Made by a program: the position numbers and the translations under genes. Of a stretch of DNA of 64,000 nucleotides, positions 12,101 to 23,751 are shown one piece after another. Position 1 is the stretch's first letter, and the number at the start of each line of letters is the position of its first letter. Below the pieces are notes generated by a model. That model saw only the letters and a program-made list of their open reading frames with translations. It did not search any database and was not told the DNA's origin. This DNA is from Atherinomorus stipes (Eukaryota > Chordata > Actinopteri > Atheriniformes > Atherinidae): positions 124,001 to 188,000 of the forward strand of contig JALJCO010001078.1 in NCBI GenBank assembly GCA_023101725.1, read 5' to 3'.

Positions 12101-15100
12101 GCTTATTTAAGAAGCCAGAAGAACACTTTTTTGAGGAAAACTATTATTTCACATGATGTAAAATGACTAGAAGTAAAGGATGTAATTGCTTTCTCATAAG
12201 AATGTCAACAGTGCAAAATGAAATGACCAAAGAATATTGCTTACCGGTGGTTGGTTTGTGGATTTCTTTTACTGAATATTTTTCTCCTTAAGAAAAAAGA
12301 GAGGAGACTTTTATATATTTGTGTCCACAGGCGTTTTGTTTTATAATCCCCCTGTACCTGATAATATTCATGAAAACCGATCATGTTATCGGACAACTTT
12401 AAGTTTCAGTTGCCTTTCAGTGTCTATGTGGATATTGGGTTTATGAAGCAGATCAAACAGTTACAGTTTTTGCCCTGAAGTTTTTATACTAAATTCAATA
12501 AGAACTTAGAGTTTGAGCAGCATCACTAAATTCGTACGATCTTATTTTTTCCAATGTCCAAAAACCTGATCCGTTTTAGAGACGGGGGAAGCGTTTGTCT
12601 TTTTTTTTTCTTTTTCTTTTTTATCTGTCACAGTCATGATCATCATAATTAGATTTTTACTTGCTTTAACCTAATTCCATTGACCGCAGAGAGCTTTGAA
12701 CCAGAATGAGTTCAATTTTGACACATTTTCACCTTCACACACTGTTTTTTGACTGATTGATTACGTTGTCGGCTCTTGTCTTTGCAGTATCTTTGACTTT
12801 TTAGAAGGGTTCGAGAAATAATCTGAGCTCCATGAGTCACTCTAGGAACTCACATCCGGAGCCATTTTACCTTTCTGTTACCTGTTTGTGTCTCTATTCT
12901 TTTCTGTGCTTCATTTTAATTTGTTAATAGGAATTTTTTGTCAAATAAATCTTTGCCTGAACGAGGAATCAAATATCTTTGATATCACCTTTGTTGTTGT
13001 AAATAAGACCATGACTGAGACATCACTTTGTCATTATCTGTTGGCTCTGTCTCAGATTCTCTCAAGCACTGCAGACTTGGCATTATGTAGAAGTGGCCAG
13101 AAGCCAAATGAGCCTTTCAGCCTCTCTTTTAAGGTTAATGCATTTACAGGCTCATATCCAGACACTTTTGATACCTGATTACCATCTTCTGGCCAAAGTT
13201 AGCCATTGCCTCTACAAAAAAAGGTAAAACTCACTGGAACTGCTTCTTGGCTTGATGCATATTAAGGTTTGCATTCATTCACTGCAGTCCAAAAGACTGA
13301 AATATATCGCAATGCTCCAGCTGTACACGCTGAATTAAAGCTTAATTAACATCTGCACTCTCCTCAAATGTTCTACAGAAGAGGCTTTAAGATGATAGTC
13401 AAAGACATCTCAGCTGATGTTAAGCTCTTGTAGTGGGAGTCTTTCAATGTCGTTGCAGGGAGAGTGTTGTGTTCGTCAGACACACACAAAACTCAGCTTT
13501 ATTCTTCCATCAAAGGCTCCATGAGGGAGTCTGAGTGCAGCCACAAGGAGCTGTCTCGCCCCCTGCAGAAAGTCTGACACAGAAGGAGAACGCTTCTGTC
13601 TGCAGACAGGAAACTCACTTTCAAACAGATGCTCACATAACTGGTGAATCAACAGCCTAATACCCTGATGGTGGTGATGTTTTACTGTCAGAGGAATATG
13701 AAACTCTTGTTGTATTGCAGAAATAGCAGCAGCACATAGAGAAAACAAATATCAAGAATATCCATGAAAGAAAACACACAAAACAGTGAGGAAAATGATG
13801 CAAACAGAAATTCCTTGAAAGGTACATCTGATCTGGGACTAAGTTTTATTCAGCGTTAGTCACATTAAACCCATTTAAAATGTGGAAACTTGTAGTTTTT
13901 CACTTGATCAATCTTAATATATTGTTATGTTACCTGATTCAAACACTGGAAATTATCTTGACCTTAAATTAGTGGACAAATATTTGCACCATTGTTACTG
14001 TAAAGAAAAAAAGAACAACCTGTTTACTCTAAAAAGACCAAAGGAAGTAAATTCTTTGCTTTGTCCTATTGCAGCTCCTCTATGATCTTCCCAGGATAAC
14101 AGATGGTTTATAATTTCACCCTTGTATTTATATGTTAACACCAGCCTGATTTCCTTATTATAAATAACTACAGGGACTTTAAGAGTCCACCGGTGAAGCA
14201 AATACGTTCTCTTCAGTTTCCTCTGTGTTTAATAAGAAGACCATATTACTATCTTATTTATGGTGCAGCTCAGGGTGACTCGAGCCACTTAGCAAAGATA
14301 TTAAAGCTGCGACAGTCACTGTAAAGTATAAAAAAAATACTTGGCTGAACTGTGGCAGCCCAGGTCAGAAGGACTTTGGTTGTTTGTAAGCTGGTGCACC
14401 AAAGAATCAAATTAGGATTTAACCATTTTCTACACCAAAACATCTACTTGTATCATGTTAAAGACTGCAGAAAAGTCTAGAAAATAAACATCTTTTGAAT
14501 TGAAACTGGATTCAGGATACCTCTTTAATTGTCTTATAGATGAAACAGACACCATAACACTGGGAGTTGCTCTGGGAGGAGCAGAATTTCTCTCAGGTGT
14601 TGCAACCATGTTCACAGGCCTGTATATAATATACAGATGGTCTAAAAAGCCCCAATCAGTGCATGAAGAGTGGTAATGTGCTTAAATTGTGACTTTAAAA
14701 CTCATTTGAGGAGTCATCCTGCAGGTTTTAAGGGCCTTTGGTGTTTGGTTATATCCAAAATATCCATATTCACACAGTGTTCAACATAAATAGATGACAC
14801 TGTCTGCCTGACACTTACAGTAGGTAACTGAGCAGGCAGCCTGGTCATAAAAGCTGAACAGTGCTGCACCCTGCTGGCTTTGCTATGTGAACATGCTGTG
14901 CTCTGTCATGAGGCCGTGTCACTGAGACCTTCTGCCACATTTAGCCTGCAATGAAGAGCTGCAGGACCCAGCATGAAGGTCGGAGGGACAAAGACTGTCT
15001 TATGTAAAGATTTTTTTTTTTTTTTTTAAATAATTGTATGTTTTTTATGATAAAGTCTGACATAAATTGTAATCAGTGAGTCAGTTTCATACACATTGTG

Positions 15101-15230
15101 TTGAGCATGCCCTAGTATAGGTGGCGTGTTCATAGACGTTTAAAAATATGATGTAAAAAATAATTATACAAATGTAATGGTCATACTTGCATGTTATATG
15201 TGGAACAACTTCATGTACTAAAGGACGCAC
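6188..15230. other. Long non-genic interval upstream of gene A
   Basis: No exon series could be assembled on either strand. It contains CA-rich sequence (6450-6700), an L2-like tail fragment near 8268-8330, poly-A at 8419-8434, an (AAAAG)n tract near 11540-11565, an eroded fragment with ATTAATCGATTA-type words at 10095-10165, and a T-rich run at 15010-15027. ORFs of 80-145 codons here lack domain-like patterns, splice context or biased composition, and I do not call them genes. Confidence 0.5.
8268..8332. repeat. Short L2/SINE-like tail fragment
   Basis: CCATCCATCCATTG is followed by CAAGGTCATGGAGGGCGGGG. This resembles the reverse-oriented 3' tail of fish L2-type elements (CATC repeats, then a GGGTCACGGGGG-like block). 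It is short and eroded. Confidence 0.4.
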
Positions 15231-15339
15231 GGCTTGTTGTTGACATTAGAAACACACCTCCTTTAAAAAGAAGGTGTGGACAAGAGGCAGGGCTAACAGT
15301 ACAGAGGCACCATCTGTTCTTCCAACCAGCCATCATTAG

Positions 15340-15413
15340 AAGAGATGGCTACGTCATGATGTGAAGGCATCCTCCCCTTTTGCTTCTTCTTCACGTTCTG
15401 TAAACTGGAAACG
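15340..15413 (+). other. 5' noncoding exon 1 of gene A (5' end approximate)
   Basis: The exon ends CTGGAAACG and is followed by the strong donor GTGAGT at 15414. The equivalent exon of gene B ends ACTGAAAAG|GTGAGT. The paralog match is the main evidence. The transcription start is not visible and the left boundary is a guess. Confidence 0.5.
15349..15356 (+). promoter_or_regulatory. CRE/bZIP-like CTACGTCA box at gene A 5' end
   Basis: CTACGTCA lies about 57 bases upstream of the first donor of gene A. Gene B has TTACGTCA at nearly the same distance (47 bases) from its own first donor. Conservation between paralogs in otherwise diverged leaders suggests a retained bZIP (CREB/ATF-like) site, but binding is inferred. 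A TTTAAAA tract near 15260 is a weak TATA-like candidate. Confidence 0.4.
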
Positions 15414-15681
15414 GTGAGTAGCAGCTTTACAAATATAGACTACAAAGTGTGGACAACTGGCCTGAGAAATATATCCTAAACTGGCTGATACATTCAATTG
15501 TGTTCATCCAGAATGTTAGTCTGCGTGTTTGGACTGTTTTGCTTTTCTTATAATCTGTTGTGCTTTTTCAGACTCTTTACACATCAGGATTTCTTTCCAA
15601 AAAGTATCATAAATCCCCCCAGGAACAGCAAACAGAGGAGAAAAATTTAATCCTATATGCCTTTTTTCCTCAGGTGAAGTC

Positions 15682-17425
15682 ATGTCTGTCTTGCTGAGGA
15701 AAATAAGGCACACAAACTCAGCAGCTGCTTCTGTGCTAGAACGTACGTGAGTGCTTTCAGAGAAACTGACTGACCCATATATATAAACGATATACAGTTA
15801 CAGTGTGTTTCTATGTTTGAAAGCACAGATGTGTACTCAGCTGTCCTTCCTCTGTCTTGCTTGATATATTTCTATAATAAACCGAAATCTAAATTCTTAC
15901 CCGACAACACCACTTGTCCCGCAGGAGCAGAATTGTGCACAGATTCAGAGATCCAGTCACTGACTCGAGAAGACCTCCATGAGTTGTTTCCGGGACCTGA
16001 GAAACTTAAACTGAGACGGACCATCTTTGGAATAATACACAAACATGTGAGTTGGTCTGCTGAGCAACTGTGCATAAGTATGTCACCCCTTATTTCTGTG
16101 AATTCAGCCATAACATTTGCTAACATAAACGGAAATAAAGTTTAACAGAAAAAAGCACAGGTGACAAGTTTTCTTGGAATTTTTCTAAAGTAGTCTTCAG
16201 GAATGGTTCTCCAAGCTTCATTTAGGACATTTCAAGCTTCTTCTTTGGATGTTTTGATAGTTGTACAATGATCTTACACTGCTCCATTGAGTTTAAGACC
16301 TAAACTCTGGAGAGGATTCAATATAAAACCTGATGCCACTGATTTTCAGTCCAGTTCTTCTCATTTTGCAACATTACCCTTTTCTCATTTTTCCTGCCTT
16401 CCTTTAAATGGAGGAAACGTTCATGAATTTATTTCCTGTTTCTTAAGGACATCACTTTCAGATACTGTTTATCCTCTGTAGACTGAAGTATAAACCTAAC
16501 AGTTGTTTTCTTCTCCACTTCTTTAGTTTCATTATTGTTTTGTTTTCTTTATGGACAAACTGCAAACCTGCTGAGATATTCCAAAGCACTCTCTAATACT
16601 TCTTTAAGCATTTACCTTGATGGCCCAAAAATGCTATTTTGTCTCTCTCAAGCTTTGTTGTTTTTGTTGTTTTTGTTGGTGCATCCAAAAAAAGGAATAA
16701 ATTGTGTCTTTGCAACAATCAGCTGATAAATAACATAAGTTTTTATTACTGTATGTGCAAGCACAACAGTGGTTCATCCTTTAAGTTAGGTGTCTTCTTT
16801 TAGTTCTTAACTAGTATCGTTAACTGTTTCTTAGGTCACCATTAAAGGGCTTGATAAAAACTAATCCAATCTCTAAAAATGGCACTGGATTTGCTATTGC
16901 TCAACACCACTTATAAAGATCATAAAATAGAAAGTCTGGCAGGCTTGTTGAAAGAAAAATACATATATTTTTTTAAAAGTGTGGGTTGTAGTACATGTAC
17001 AGTATGATATGATCAATCCTGGATAGAAACCTACAATAGAAACCTACAACCTACAACCTACTATAGAAACCTTCACAATGCATCCACACAAATTTTCTTG
17101 TTTCTGTTTTTCTTTTATTCACACAGAAACCAGTCGATGTGCTTCTGAAAGAGCTCAAAAGTTTTATTCCACATGACTCTCTCAGAGGTATTTATTAAAA
17201 ATTGGTTTAAAGCACATCAGTCAGATCAAATTTTTAAGCACGTCAGCATGCAGCTATATTCTGTTTTCCCAGCCGCTCTATCCAGAAACGGGGTCTTGGT
17301 CGACTATCTTCATATCCTGAAGGATCTGAGGACTCAAGTAAATAATGTTCAGAGTTTCCTCGAAGCTCATATTGGTCTACTGGAGGACATCAGCCGAGCT
17401 CAACCAGACCAGGAACCCGACACAG
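15682..17425 (+). other. Gene A N-terminal module (four exons, one copy)
   Basis: Exon lengths are 61, 122, 61 and 153 nt, identical to module 1 of gene B. Intron phases are 1, 0, 1 and 1. The second exon holds the most conserved words, AE-L/I-CT-S-I followed by EDL-ELFPG and a basic helix RRTIFGIIHKH. The fourth exon is Glu/Lys/Leu-rich and probably helical. Confidence 0.8.
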
Positions 17426-20400
17426 GTCAGAACACTGCTTTATGTTTTTATGTTTTCTTGATTAATGAGTTTGGCTGTTTTTCTGAAAAGCCTGATACTT
17501 CTACCTCAGATGTGTGGGTAATGTTCTTCTTATCTTCCTTATAGATCCAAAGAGAGTTTTCAGACCTTTATAAATTATTCACTTTTTTTTAAATCTTCCA
17601 GAATAATTTCAAAGAAGATTCAGCTGATGATTTTCTCACTAATGTACTCAGAATTCTCCACAAGGACAAACCAAGAGCAGGATTTTTGAAGTGTGGATTT
17701 ACTCGAATACGGAAATATCTCATTTCCATAAGCATGCATAACACCATTTACTGGTTAAAATTTGCATATTTACAACATTTGTAAGAAATTGATCCTTTTT
17801 AAGAACAAAGTTTCTTTGATTATGTTCACTTGAAGCATTTGTTTGATATTCATCTACGTAATCCCTCTGAAAATCAGGTCAAACAGTGTTTTTCTTATGT
17901 TTGTTATGAATAGGTTTGAACAGTAATATTTTGCAAGCAAGGAAAGACACAGCATTTCTCTTCGATTCTTTTGTTGTATCCAACAGGGAATGAAGCTTAG
18001 AGGCACATGATAAGAGAGCAAATGTGATAAAAAAAAAAAAAAAACGAAAAAAAAACATTAATTTAACACCTCATGTTAGGTATTAATGATGGCTTAAGTT
18101 CTTTGGGATAATCCTTGGAAGCTTGTAAGTCTTTTTTATTCTTATCAGCAAACTATTTAAGGTCATGATGGGGAGCATCAGTGTCCAGGTACTTTCAGAC
18201 CTCTTCAGGTTCACATTCTGAATGATCACATTTAGTTTCTTCTGAAGCCACTGCTGTATTTCTGGCTGTTTCTTCTCATGCAAAACTAATGTTGGGATCT
18301 GGGGTGGTAGTTACTGGTTTAATCTTGAAGTAATGAATTTAAAATGCAAAGATTGCACTGCAGATTTTCCTGATCTGTTTGATTACATAACAAAAGGGTA
18401 GAACTGTCATCCAAATAGAAAAAGAATGGACCTCATCATGATATAGCGTGGTGAGTTTTATTGTGAAATTGTGAAAATTATAATATTAACATGATATTTT
18501 TTATGGTGAAAATTGGGGATGGTCTGATCCGATCCACTGGATTGGTATTGGCTCCGATCCAGGCCAAAATGGCTGGATTGGGTACCAATCTGTAATTGTT
18601 AAGCTCAAACTTCATCATATCTTCGACTATATTTTGCAAGCATGCTGCAACACAGAGGAACTGTCGCTGTAACTGCCATGTGCCTATGTTTTTGTCACAT
18701 GATCAAAAATGTGCAGAACTGTAGTCATGTCTGCCATGTGGAATTACTTTACGCTAAGTGAGGACAAAAGTAAAACACCTGAGTGCCACAGCAGTTATGC
18801 ATCACTTCAGTTCTGGTAACATATTTTCACTCTTTCTTTATGGGACCAGAATAGCTGTTGAGCATAGTTTTCAGATCTCAGTATCAAGCAAATCACATCC
18901 ATGTATTAACAACCTCCAGAATGGCAAAAAGAATCAGATTGGTGTTGGGTCGGTATTGGCCAATCCTCAAGGCTGCTGCATTGGTACCGATATTGGATGT
19001 GAAAAAGTGGTATCAAGCCATGAAAATGTAGAACATAAACCATAATCGTTTTGCATCTAGAATAACTGAACTGCATTCGGTAGATCAGAAAAATGTCTAC
19101 AAAATGCTATTAAGTTGTAGCTCATGCTAGGCTGAGATATGGAGAGATTGGACAATGATGAAGCTATGCATCTTCAAGTCAGCAGTTTTATTTTCTCAGC
19201 TGTGCATGTAGCCTACAGTATATAATCTTATTATAGTTTTCAGGAGACAGGTGGGACATACACACATGCATGCAGCGTCTCACTGTGTGCAGGCAGATGA
19301 AGTCAAGTCAAGTTTATTTGTAAGGCGCTTTAGCAGCTACCGATACAAAGTGCTGAACAGAGGTAAAAACAGAAATTAGGTCTCACAGAATGGGGGAAAA
19401 AAAGTGAGAACATTAAAACAAATATGAAACATAAGAACAATCAAGACAATGAACAGTAAAAACAATATAAATATAAGAAAAAAAAAAAGACTTAAAACAA
19501 CAGAGAAAGTCAGAGTGGCTCATGGAGGGTGGAACGCCAGGGCAAACAGGTGGGGACTTAAAAACTGCCGATGAGGCCTGTCTGATATGCAGTGGCAGCA
19601 AACAAAATGAACCATGTTGCTCATAACTCCCTCGTTCTTCACGCAACAAAAAGAGCTGAATTGTTTCTGCTTGATAAAAACAAACATAACTCCATTAAAT
19701 GCATTTTTCTCCAATATTTCTGGGTTGTAGCAACATCTGCGTACTTTGTGTTTCATGTTCTAAAATTATCACATAATAACCTATTATGTTTCACATTTTC
19801 ACAATAAAATATATCACATTACATCATGACAAGGTCCTCATTTTTGTTTTGGTGGCAGCTCTACACCTCTGTCTTCACTGAAAAAAGAAAAAAAAATCTG
19901 ATTTCTTTGAACTAAATATATACAGTAATCAGCACATGTGTAAAACTTCCCATGCATAAAATGTTAATAGTTTCAACCATTCGGTAATGAACTGCCCAAA
20001 ATGGAAGTTTGTTTATCTAAAGTGCTCAGTATAAATTATTCAACACCTGAAGCTCCATGTTATCACCTGACTGAAGTCCTGTTTCACACCGTAGTCACAC
20101 ATACAAAGGTTTTGGTTAAAGTAAGTGTGTGTGTGTTAAGTTTGGACTATTATACTTTATCACAAATTGACAGTGTGGCTGCAGAATAACTACCTTGCTC
20201 CAATTAGTTTAAATCATATTCTTCCAGCTTTATATTTCTTATGGCTATTTAAATACATGCTGAGCATGAGTTATGAGTCAAAAGAAAGGTCTAATTCAAG
20301 GTTGAGTCTGATTTATTTTTATTTTGAATTAATGAATGCATGTGAGGTTGAGGATGGGGTTTATACCTCCACACTAAGGACTCTTGCAACAAGACAGGAT

Positions 20401-21673
20401 CTGGTGTGAGACAAACAGTAGCAAATGCAAAATATATAAATAGATGAATATATAAAACAGCCCAAAAGTAGGCAGTGTTATGTAGGCAGGAGAGCAGGAG
20501 CATAGTAGGGATGTGTGGCTACTGTGAGGCTGTAAATACCAAAGGGACAAATGATAAACTGTGACTAGCTCTGACAGGTGGATGAGAGAGTGAGGGAGGA
20601 GGAAAAGATAATATCGCAGCATACTGTGACGCCATGTTGTTTTTGTGCCAAACAGGTGTTTTGCCAGGCACAAGCGCCTCAGCCATCTATGTTCCTATGG
20701 AGCAAAACAGCATCCCAGCTGAAAGCCATCCATATGGAGCACAAGGTAAATCTCACTTTGTGGCTTTCAAGACTCAGTTTGAAGCTCTTTTTATTGAAAA
20801 TAAAGTTTTCTCACAAGAATCTGAAGACACTGTGTCACAAAAATGAAAGTTGAGATGTCCTTTAAATGCTCAAATCTAAGTCAGTTTCTTTTTGTACACC
20901 ACAGTGATGTACCAGATGGTGGTCAGTGGTAAAACCTTTGATGCACATCTTCAGCTGATGGCCAAAGTTCAGGTCCAAGTTCAGGACCGGGTCCAGCTCA
21001 TTTCATGCAGTGATGATGGTCAGATCATTATTGTCTTCTGCCAAACTGGTCCACACACTGGGACAGACATTAATGCAGCCATGACTTATGTAACAGGTGA
21101 GAATTTTATTTTCTTTTTTTGCCCACTTTTCAATTTGCAAATCAGTTTATAGTTTGGGTGTTCAGATTTTTTCGTACAGCTCATTGTCACTACTTCCTAC
21201 ACATACTGTACCTTGAAATTTAAAGTTCTCCACCCTGACTATGTTGCTCTCCCTCTCCTTGTTTGCTCTCTACAGATGATGCACCTGTCATTCTGGTGCT
21301 AATGCACCACACACACAAGGTCAAGCACACCATGCCAATGAAGCCTTGGTCTGATTACTCAAATATTGTGCTGTATGTCAGTGTTTTCTACCATGAGGCA
21401 GCGCATGGATTACTGAGGTGTCGAGAGAATACAGTCGCTGTCTCTCAGATAAAAGACAAATTCCTGGAATTCAGTATTCTGAGACATAAATTGAATGGTG
21501 AATATAATAGGAATGATGATATTCCTGGTGACGTTAATGACAAGGGATCTCATATTGATGGTGCTGGCAGTGAGTTTGGCGTCAGATTGTTTAGCAGTGG
21601 CAGCAGCAGCAGTAGTAGTAGTACCAGTAGTAGTAATAGTGAAAGTAAAAGTATTTGGGAAGGTGGTGAGTAA
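15682..21673 (+). CDS. Gene A: single-module paralog of a fish-type uncharacterised family, 354 aa, 7 coding exons
   Basis: Spliced exons: 15682-15742, 15925-16046, 17127-17187, 17273-17425, 20668-20745, 20905-21096, 21276-21673. They total 1065 nt and are fully open with GT-AG introns; each boundary keeps phase. Residues 1-132 form an N-terminal module (start MSVLLRKI, then CTDSEIQSLTREDLHELFPG, then a helical block with QSFLEAHIGLLEDI). Residues 133-158 are a unique linker. Residues 159 to about 290 form the conserved C-terminal domain (MVVSGKTFDAH, IIIVFCQTG, GTD, PVILVLMHH, VFYHE). A Ser-rich tail ends the protein. No signal peptide or membrane segment is seen. I do not recognise a named gene. 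A SAM-like or death-fold-like N-module and a Rossmann-like C-domain are guesses from hydrophobic patterning. The start was chosen because the first coding exon has the same length and phase as that of gene B. Confidence 0.82.
18512..19022. mobile_element. Fish DNA-element relic with TGATCCGATCC/GGTACCGATATTGG ends, in gene A intron 5 (the intron between coding exons 4 and 5)
   Basis: The left part reads GGTCTGATCCGATCCACTGG and GGTATTGGCTCCGATCC. The right part reads GGTCGGTATTGGCCAATCC and GGTACCGATATTGG. These words belong to a widespread class of fish non-autonomous elements. Boundaries are approximate and no target duplication was defined. It is one reason the intron between coding exons 4 and 5 is 3.2 kb long. 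Confidence 0.45.
19300..19385. repeat. Short fish interspersed repeat (AAGTCAAGTTTATTTGTAAGGCGC)
   Basis: The block AGTCAAGTCAAGTTTATTTG is followed by GCGCTTTAGCAGC and AAAGTGCTGAACAGAGG. It is the same type of short head sequence seen in many fish repeats, here within gene A's long intron. Confidence 0.5.
20905..21560 (+). other. Gene A C-terminal domain exons
   Basis: Exon 20905-21096 (192 nt) and the first part of exon 21276-21673 encode a predicted strand/helix pattern: MVVSGKTF strand, AHLQLM helix, IIIVFC strand, GTDINAAM helix, PVILVLMHH strand, VLYVSVFYHE strand, then a C-x-x-N-x-x-A-V-S-Q-I helix. Words shared with gene B show the domain is under constraint despite strong divergence between the paralogs. 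Confidence 0.7.
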
Positions 21674-21952
21674 AAGGACCAGCCCTGCTTTTGGCAACAG
21701 TGGTTCTTACTTTTTGCAAGACAAAAGAGGAACTTGTGTTACTTCCTTTGTTTAGTCAAGTTATTGTCAAATACAGATACTTTCAACTTTCTATCCATGT
21801 TTTGTTTGTTGATTTGTGATTGAATCACCAACATACTGTATACGTTTTTTTAGTGTACTTTTTATGTTTGTTACTGAAAAAGTTATGTTCCTATTTGTTT
21901 GACTGTTATTTCACATATTCTGACTTTAGCTAAACATTCAGCTTGTTGTGAG

Positions 21953-21958
21953 AATAAA
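21953..21958 (+). terminator. Polyadenylation signal AATAAA for gene A
   Basis: A canonical AATAAA lies 280 bases after the gene A stop codon, inside AT-rich 3' UTR-like sequence. It is well placed, but other signals downstream cannot be excluded. Confidence 0.5.
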
Positions 21959-21959
21959 T

Positions 21960-22500
21960 GCTTGCAAAAACATTCATTTTTATTTTGTTTATATATCAAA
22001 AGTGGTGTTTGTGTAATCTGATTAAAAAAAACAAAAAAAACATTATATCTGACTGGGAGTATCATCTTTTAATTGTTGCTGTTAGCAAAGTTTACTTAAA
22101 ATCAGACTCAGACATTGTCATTTTTTTCACCAGGAACAGAGATGAGGCTGAGTTTGGAAGCAATGACATAAAATGACGTTTTGGTGCAAGATGATGGAGG
22201 ATCCATCACTGTCCCAATTCTGCCTTTTTGCCGCACTTGCAACCTGCACACTCCAACCTTAATGTGCACTTCTTCCAAGTGCGCACTTCATACTGGACCG
22301 TGGGGTTTAGGGTGGGTGGGACATGGCCCACAAGGGCTGAACAGTCCACGCGCCCTCCACTACGCGGTTTGGGACGGCTGTTATATGGCGGAGCCTCCGC
22401 GGGAACGCGCAAACGGAGGGGTGTGGGGTTGCTGGCAGGGGTAGTAGTGTTTAGGGTCCGCTTTGGGATTGGGCCTACATCTCCCTCCAATGAGCGTTTG
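21960..22500. promoter_or_regulatory. Gene A-gene B intergenic region with GC-rich promoter-like island
   Basis: The first 200 bases are AT-rich. From about 22270 to 22500 the sequence becomes markedly GC- and CpG-rich (for example GCGCCCTCCACTACGCGG), unlike the surroundings. This is consistent with a promoter for gene B immediately downstream. The ORFs on both strands here reflect the GC content and are not called. Confidence 0.45.
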
Positions 22501-22509
22501 AAGCGGCTG

Positions 22510-22527
22510 TTACGTCACTACCACGTG
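22510..22527 (+). promoter_or_regulatory. TTACGTCA (CRE-like) and CACGTG E-box at gene B 5' end
   Basis: TTACGTCA at 22510-22517 and the palindromic CACGTG at 22522-22527 sit just upstream of the gene B first donor. The CRE-like half is shared with gene A at the same place. A GTTTCTGTTTAC word next to it is one base away from an interferon-stimulated-response core (TTTC-NN-TTTC). That is suggestive only. Confidence 0.4.
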
Positions 22528-22564
22528 AGAGAGCGGCTCCTTTCGGTTTCTGTTTACTGAAAAG
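22528..22564 (+). other. 5' noncoding exon 1 of gene B (5' end approximate)
   Basis: The exon ends TTTACTGAAAAG before donor GTGAGT at 22565, matching the layout of gene A. No ATG starts a useful frame here; the coding start is in the next exon at 22887. Confidence 0.5.
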
Positions 22565-22886
22565 GTGAGTTAAGATGTTATGATGACTCGAGGCGAGAAG
22601 ATCCGTATTTCAAACAAGCTATTGTGATGTTCTTGAGAAGCCCAGACTTCTACTCCCTTTGTAGTAAAAGATATTATACTAATTTCCCTTTCTTATTTAA
22701 GTTTATTTGACGGGTGATAGTAGGTGTCAACTCATACAGTTTAGTGGGTTTATCGACAGGGCTTTAACAAAACATTGCGATCCAGCACAGATAAGACAAG
22801 TGTTATACTGCATTATTAGAAAAAAACAGACTTGTTTAAAAAGAAGAAGACAAAGGTCTGCCGTTTTCTTGTCGCTCTCAGCCGAC

Positions 22887-23751
22887 ATGTCGGATTTACT
22901 GGAGGAAATACTGCGTATTAACCAGGATGCCGCCCTTGCACTGGAACGTAAGTGGCAAATAAAATGACAAACCTCTGTTCCTGTCTGAACAAGCCCGTGC
23001 GAGTAGCTGTTCTTTTAAGTGAAATTGCGCAGTTTTGCTCGTTTTTTTTTTTTCGTTTTAATGAACCTCTGATTACACAGAAGCAGAAATCTGCACTGAT
23101 TCGGAGATCCTGACCCTGTCTCAAGAAGATCTACATGAGCTGTTTCCTGGAGTTAATAAGCTTAAACTGAGAGAGACCATCTTTGGAATAATACAGAAAC
23201 GGGTGAGTTAATTCTAGTAGAATTATAAACAGGACTGGGTTGGAATGATATGAAAAGATGGATGAATGGGTAGACAGTCAAAGAAAACAGAAAAAGAAAA
23301 TAGAGGAAGAAAGAAAAGGAGTCTCGTAAATGTATTCATAAGATCCCTCTTTGTTTGTTTGTTTCAGAAGCTGATAGATATGTCCTCAAAGGACCTGAAA
23401 CCATTCCTCCCAGATGGAAATTTCAGGGGTATAGAATTGATTCCAGTTATTTATGTTTAGATAAATAAATAAGGCATATTTTTTCGCAATGGACTGAAGT
23501 AAATGAAGCAACATTGCTGGCCAGTTAAGCGTTGAAAACACTTTAGACTTCACTATTTCATTGTTTATGGAGTTTCTTACAAACTTCTTTCCATCTAGAT
23601 GATCTTTCCAGGAGTAAAACCTTGGCAGACCACCTCCCCATCCTGAAAGCCTGGAAGGATGAAGTGGAAAAGTTGCAAAGTTTCCTTGAAGCTCATATTA
23701 AAGCGGTGGAGAACCTCACTGATGCTCAGCCAGGCCAGAAACGCGACAGAG
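22887..23751 (+). repeat. Gene B module 1 (exons 1-4)
   Basis: Exons of 61, 122, 61 and 153 nt encode MSDLLEEILRINQDAALALE, then AEICTDSEILTLSQEDLHEL and FPG, then KLIDMSSKDLKPFLPDG, then a helix with WKDEVEKLQSFLEAHIKAV. It carries the true start codon. It is closest in exon lengths to the gene A module. Confidence 0.8.

Noticed and set aside
13476..13748. 90-codon minus-strand ORF
   Set aside because: It looks protein-like in parts, but has no flanking exons on the minus strand and no recognisable family. Not enough support.
17582..17760. Possible extra gene A exon after CTTCCAG (AATAATTTCAAAG...)
   Set aside because: Joining it to the phase-1 end of the previous exon gives an immediate TAA. 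The exon at 20668 fits in phase and leads to the shared C-terminal domain.
22181..22560. ORFs of 87-110 codons in the GC-rich island
   Set aside because: Open on both strands because of base composition; the location fits a promoter of gene B instead.
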